A stretch of 64,000 nt of DNA. Origin: CAIQPS01 sp963783835 (GTDB lineage Bacteria > Actinomycetota > Thermoleophilia > RBG-16-64-13). Below, piece by piece: positions 63,900 through 64,000 of the stretch. The number at the start of each line of letters is the position of its first letter. Position 1 is the stretch's first letter. The translations under genes and the position numbers were made by a program. The DNA lies in NCBI GenBank assembly GCA_963783835.1, contig CAWAOX010000014.1, positions 314,474 through 378,473 on the forward strand. The letters run 5' to 3'. The notes under the pieces were generated by a model. The model did not search any database and had not been told where the DNA came from. It was given only the letters and a program-made list of their open reading frames with translations.

Positions 63900-63972
63900 T
63901 GGAGGTAAGGGGACTCGAACCCCTGGCCTGCGCGATGCGAACGCGCCGCTCTCCCATCTGAGCTATACCCCC
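63900..63972 (-). tRNA. tRNA-Ala(CGC)
   Basis: 73 nt. Acceptor GGGGGTA pairs with TACCTCC, including one G-U. D arm GCTC...GAGC, anticodon loop TTCGCAT (anticodon at 63937-63939) and T arm AGGGG-TTCGAGT-CCCCT are all regular. Discriminator A; CCA not encoded. Reads GCG. It is antisense to the read-through of the BenE-like frame. Confidence 0.97.
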
Positions 63973-64000
63973 AGGCGCAGCCGGGTATTTATAGCACACG

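Overview
The window is high-GC DNA, densely coding on both strands, with GTG and TTG starts common and many 1-4 nt start/stop overlaps. The gene content fits a deep-branching, possibly anaerobic actinobacterium-like organism. Evidence includes a NrdR-controlled class II (B12) ribonucleotide reductase, a ferredoxin-IscS-IscU set, a T-box-controlled ileS, an LCP ligase, TagD/TagB-like polymer genes, a large LAL/MalT-type regulator and IPT/TIG surface proteins. The lineage is inferred from gene content; no rRNA is present.

Layout. 1-6.5 kb: housekeeping and conserved unknowns (a membrane-anchored protein cut by the left edge, a YmdB phosphoesterase, an NAD(P)-binding protein, DUF1015, a DUF1828-like protein, an SDR). 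6.5-10.4 kb: a TetR-ABC efflux operon with palindromic operators, lying between a truncated ssb copy and an intact short ssb. 10.5-16.8 kb: the LAL regulator and nrdR-nrdJ with two NrdR boxes. 16.9-20.4 kb: an LCP protein and iscU/iscS/ferredoxin. 20.4-27.3 kb: the moxR-DUF58-transglutaminase triad, divergent from a membrane pseudokinase with MBG-like repeats. 27.3-36.7 kb: T-box leader, ileS, tagD, a CDP-glycerol transferase-like gene, a glycosyltransferase and an ABC exporter. 37-48.4 kb: two giant secreted proteins, a subtilase and a broken SASA-esterase-like protein, both carrying TIG domains and a shared beta-sandwich module. 48.4-57.4 kb: lipid kinase, PHP phosphatase, dtd and mtaB on the minus strand; GtrA, GT2 and a GT-C-like membrane protein on the plus strand; a QueG-like protein and YjbQ. 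57.6-63.9 kb: livKHMGF, a BenE-type transporter and tRNA-Ala(CGC).

Sequence quality matters here. Single-base frameshifts are rare in the first 40 kb. They are dense at 41.5-46.7 kb and in livK, livH, livM and livG. The nucleotide lengths of the broken liv genes equal a whole number of codons plus exactly one base per detected shift. This points to +1 insertions, either assembly or sequencing errors or a decaying locus, and it decides how those genes should be read.

The clearest regulatory signals are: paired palindromes in and just downstream of the ABC promoter, two NrdR-box-like sites 32 bp apart over a good promoter, the ileS T-box with an AUC specifier and terminator, and a perfect 14-bp hairpin between livK and livH. 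I see no CRISPR array, phage or insertion sequence. The most unusual material is the 37-48 kb TIG surface-protein locus and the pseudokinase-MBG protein.
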